Origin: Hyphomicrobiales bacterium
GTDB lineage: Bacteria > Pseudomonadota > Alphaproteobacteria > Rhizobiales > Rhizobiaceae
Direction: 5' to 3'
Length of the DNA: 64,000 nucleotides
NCBI GenBank assembly: GCA_900473175.1
Contig: UCKM01000008.1
Location: 330,893-394,892, forward strand
The position numbers and the translations under genes are program-made. Each line of letters starts with the position of its first letter. Positions within the stretch are counted from its first letter, which is position 1. This document shows positions 62,561 through 64,000 of this stretch, piece by piece. The notes below the pieces were generated by a model that did no database searches, was not told where the DNA came from, and saw only the letters and a program-made list of their open reading frames with translations.

Positions 62561-63751
62561 CTATTTGATGATGCCGAGATCACGCCCGACTTCGGCAAAG
62601 ACCTCTATCGCCCGGGCGACATCTTGCGTGGTATGGGCGGCGGACATCTGCGTCCGGATACGGGCTTGGCCGCGCGGTACGACCGGGAAGGCAAAGCCGA
62701 TCACGTAGACGCCCTTTTCGAGCATACGCGCGGCCATCTCCTGCGCCAGCGTCGCTTCGCCAAGCATGACCGGGATGATCGGATGGTCGGCGCCAGCAAG
62801 CGTAAAGCCGAGTTTCAGCATGTCGCGGCGAAAATGCGCCGCGTTGGCACTCAGCCGCGCCCGCAATTCGGCGCCGCCGTCGATCAGGTCGAAGACCTTG
62901 AGCGAGGCGGCGGCAATCACGGGCGCCAGCGTATTGGAAAAGAGATAGGGACGCGAGCGCTGGCGCAGCCAGTCAACGACTTCCTTTTTGCCCGAGGTAT
63001 AACCGCCGGAGGCACCGCCAAGCGCCTTGCCGAGCGTGCCGGTGATAATGTCGACACGGCCTTCGACGCCGCAATGTTCGGCTGAACCACGGCCATGCTT
63101 GCCGACAAAACCGACCGCGTGGCTGTCGTCGACCATGACCATGGCGCCATATTTCTCGGCAAGGTCGCAGACGCCTTGAAGATTGGCGATGATGCCGTCC
63201 ATCGAAAAGACGCCGTCGGTGGCGATGAGCTTGAAGCGGCTGCTCTCGGCTTTCTTCAGTTCTTCCTCAAGGGCTGCCATGTCATTATTGGCATAGCGGA
63301 AGCGCTTTGCCTTGGAGAGGCGCACGCCATCGATGATGGAGGCATGGTTGAGGGCATCGGAGATGATCGCGTCTTCTTCGCCGAGCAACGTCTCGAACAG
63401 GCCGCCATTGGCATCGAAGCAGCTCGAATAGAGGATCGTGTCCTCAAGACCGAGAAAGGCCGAGATGCGGGCTTCGAGCTGTTTGTGTTCTTCCTGGGTA
63501 CCGCAAATGAAGCGCACCGAGGCCATGCCATAGCCGTAGCGGTCGAGCGCCGCCTTGCCGGCTGCGGCCAGTTCCTCATTGTCAGCGAGGCCTAGATAAT
63601 TGTTGGCGCAGAAATTCAGCACTTTCGCGCCGGTGGAGATTTCGATCTGGCCTGCCTGTTTGGAGGTGATGACGCGCTCGGTCTTGTAAAGCCCAGTCTC
63701 TTTCAACTGCGCCAGTTCGGCCGATAGATGATCGATGAAATGTTTGGTCAT
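62561..63751 (-). CDS. kbl: Glycine C-acetyltransferase (2-amino-3-ketobutyrate CoA ligase)
   Basis: Kbl cleaves 2-amino-3-oxobutanoate with CoA to glycine and acetyl-CoA. The 396-residue PLP enzyme has [48 protein letters not shown] and the PLP-binding Lys in [16 protein letters not shown] (about residue 243). ATG at 63751 has AGGAAAAATC upstream. It is the first gene of the kbl-tdh operon. Confidence 0.96.
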   Translation of the reverse strand: MTKHFIDHLSAELAQLKETGLYKTERVITSKQAGQIEISTGAKVLNFCANNYLGLADNEELAAAGKAALDRYGYGMASVRFICGTQEEHKQLEARISAFLGLEDTILYSSCFDANGGLFETLLGEEDAIISDALNHASIIDGVRLSKAKRFRYANNDMAALEEELKKAESSRFKLIATDGVFSMDGIIANLQGVCDLAEKYGAMVMVDDSHAVGFVGKHGRGSAEHCGVEGRVDIITGTLGKALGGASGGYTSGKKEVVDWLRQRSRPYLFSNTLAPVIAAASLKVFDLIDGGAELRARLSANAAHFRRDMLKLGFTLAGADHPIIPVMLGEATLAQEMAARMLEKGVYVIGFAFPVVPRGQARIRTQMSAAHTTQDVARAIEVFAEVGRDLGIIK

Positions 63752-63787
63752 GATTTTTCCTGCTTGCCGCATGCATCCGATGTCATC

Positions 63788-64000
63788 TCACGATCGGATG
63801 AATGTCTCAAGTCCCAGATTGAGCAGTGGCCGTACGGCACCGAGAATAGCGTAGTCCTCGCTGGATTTATCGGCAACCAGAACCGGAAGTTCCAGCCCGC
63901 CCATGACACCTTCGGCGTGAAATGCGGTTTCGAAGGCGTCCCAGAGGTCCCTGTTGGCAATAAATGGCCCGGTGACAATGATGCGCTTCGGAAAAAGCAG
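63788..64000 (-). CDS. Probable ROK-family protein, C-terminal part (cut by window edge)
   Basis: The frame is open from the right edge to a TGA and reads LLFPKRIIVTGPFIANRDLW, GLELPVLVADKSSEDYAILG and AVRPLLNLGLETFIRS. The pattern (IVxxGP...LPVxxAxxSSEDYAILGAVR) fits the C-terminus of ROK-type sugar kinases or NagC/XylR regulators. Only 70 codons are visible, so the assignment is tentative and its 5' end lies outside. Confidence 0.55.
   Translation of the reverse strand: MLFPKRIIVTGPFIANRDLWDAFETAFHAEGVMGGLELPVLVADKSSEDYAILGAVRPLLNLGLETFIRS

Noticed and set aside
63748-63978. 76-residue minus-strand frame after kbl
   Set aside because: It lies over the end of the ROK-like frame, which has a coherent protein pattern; the 76-residue frame reads as non-protein.

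Overview
The window is chromosomal DNA of an alphaproteobacterium of the order Hyphomicrobiales (Rhizobiales). The flagellar set motC, motD-type fliK, motE, flaF, flbT and an FtcR/Rem-type orphan regulator is typical of rhizobia, Brucella and Phyllobacteriaceae. No rRNA, tRNA or CRISPR was seen. The genus cannot be fixed by reading alone.

Positions 1-30,013 hold most of a lateral-type flagellar regulon. motA, fliM and a small membrane protein run left. A DUF1217 gene, flgF, fliI, an unknown membrane protein, flgB, flgC, fliE, flgG, flgA, flgI, motE, flgH, fliL and fliP run right as tightly overlapping genes. Next come one short flagellin gene with its own leader and terminator, fliF, fliK, a lytic transglycosylase, the orphan regulator, flgE, flgK, flgL, flaF, flbT, flgD, fliQ, flhA, fliR, a FliJ-like protein, a FlgJ-type rod-binding protein, a FlgN-like protein and a membrane protein. 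A PilZ gene converges on the end. Two features stand out. (1) Between fliF and fliK the sequence jumps out of frame from the middle of a fliH-like gene to the middle of motC, so motB is absent. (2) Six flagellar transcription units share C-R-Y-AAG, ten bases, TA at 45-59 bases before the start codon. A vapBC toxin-antitoxin pair sits between fliQ and flhA.

Positions 30,270-42,430 are accessory. They hold a cold-shock protein, an arsR/SRPBCC pair with a readable promoter, three unknown genes, a decayed IS6-family element, a polyamine-type ABC transporter operon with an SDR dehydrogenase and a divergent LuxR-type regulator, an IS5-type transposase fragment, and hipBA with four palindromic operators spaced exactly 27 bp apart over a consensus promoter.

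Positions 42,621-48,044 hold a DUF1344 protein, a TctDE/QseBC-like two-component system and a converging nitrate/sulfonate/taurine-type ABC transporter. Positions 48,045-59,696 are patchy. They hold a frameshifted TPR regulator remnant, DUF899, cytochrome b561, cupin and EF-hand genes, an intact membrane-bound TPR regulator, and a DUF2092 / 70-residue secreted protein / sulfatase group. The right end has a secreted alpha/beta hydrolase, the kbl-tdh threonine-degradation operon, and the C-terminus of a probable ROK-family protein cut by the window edge.
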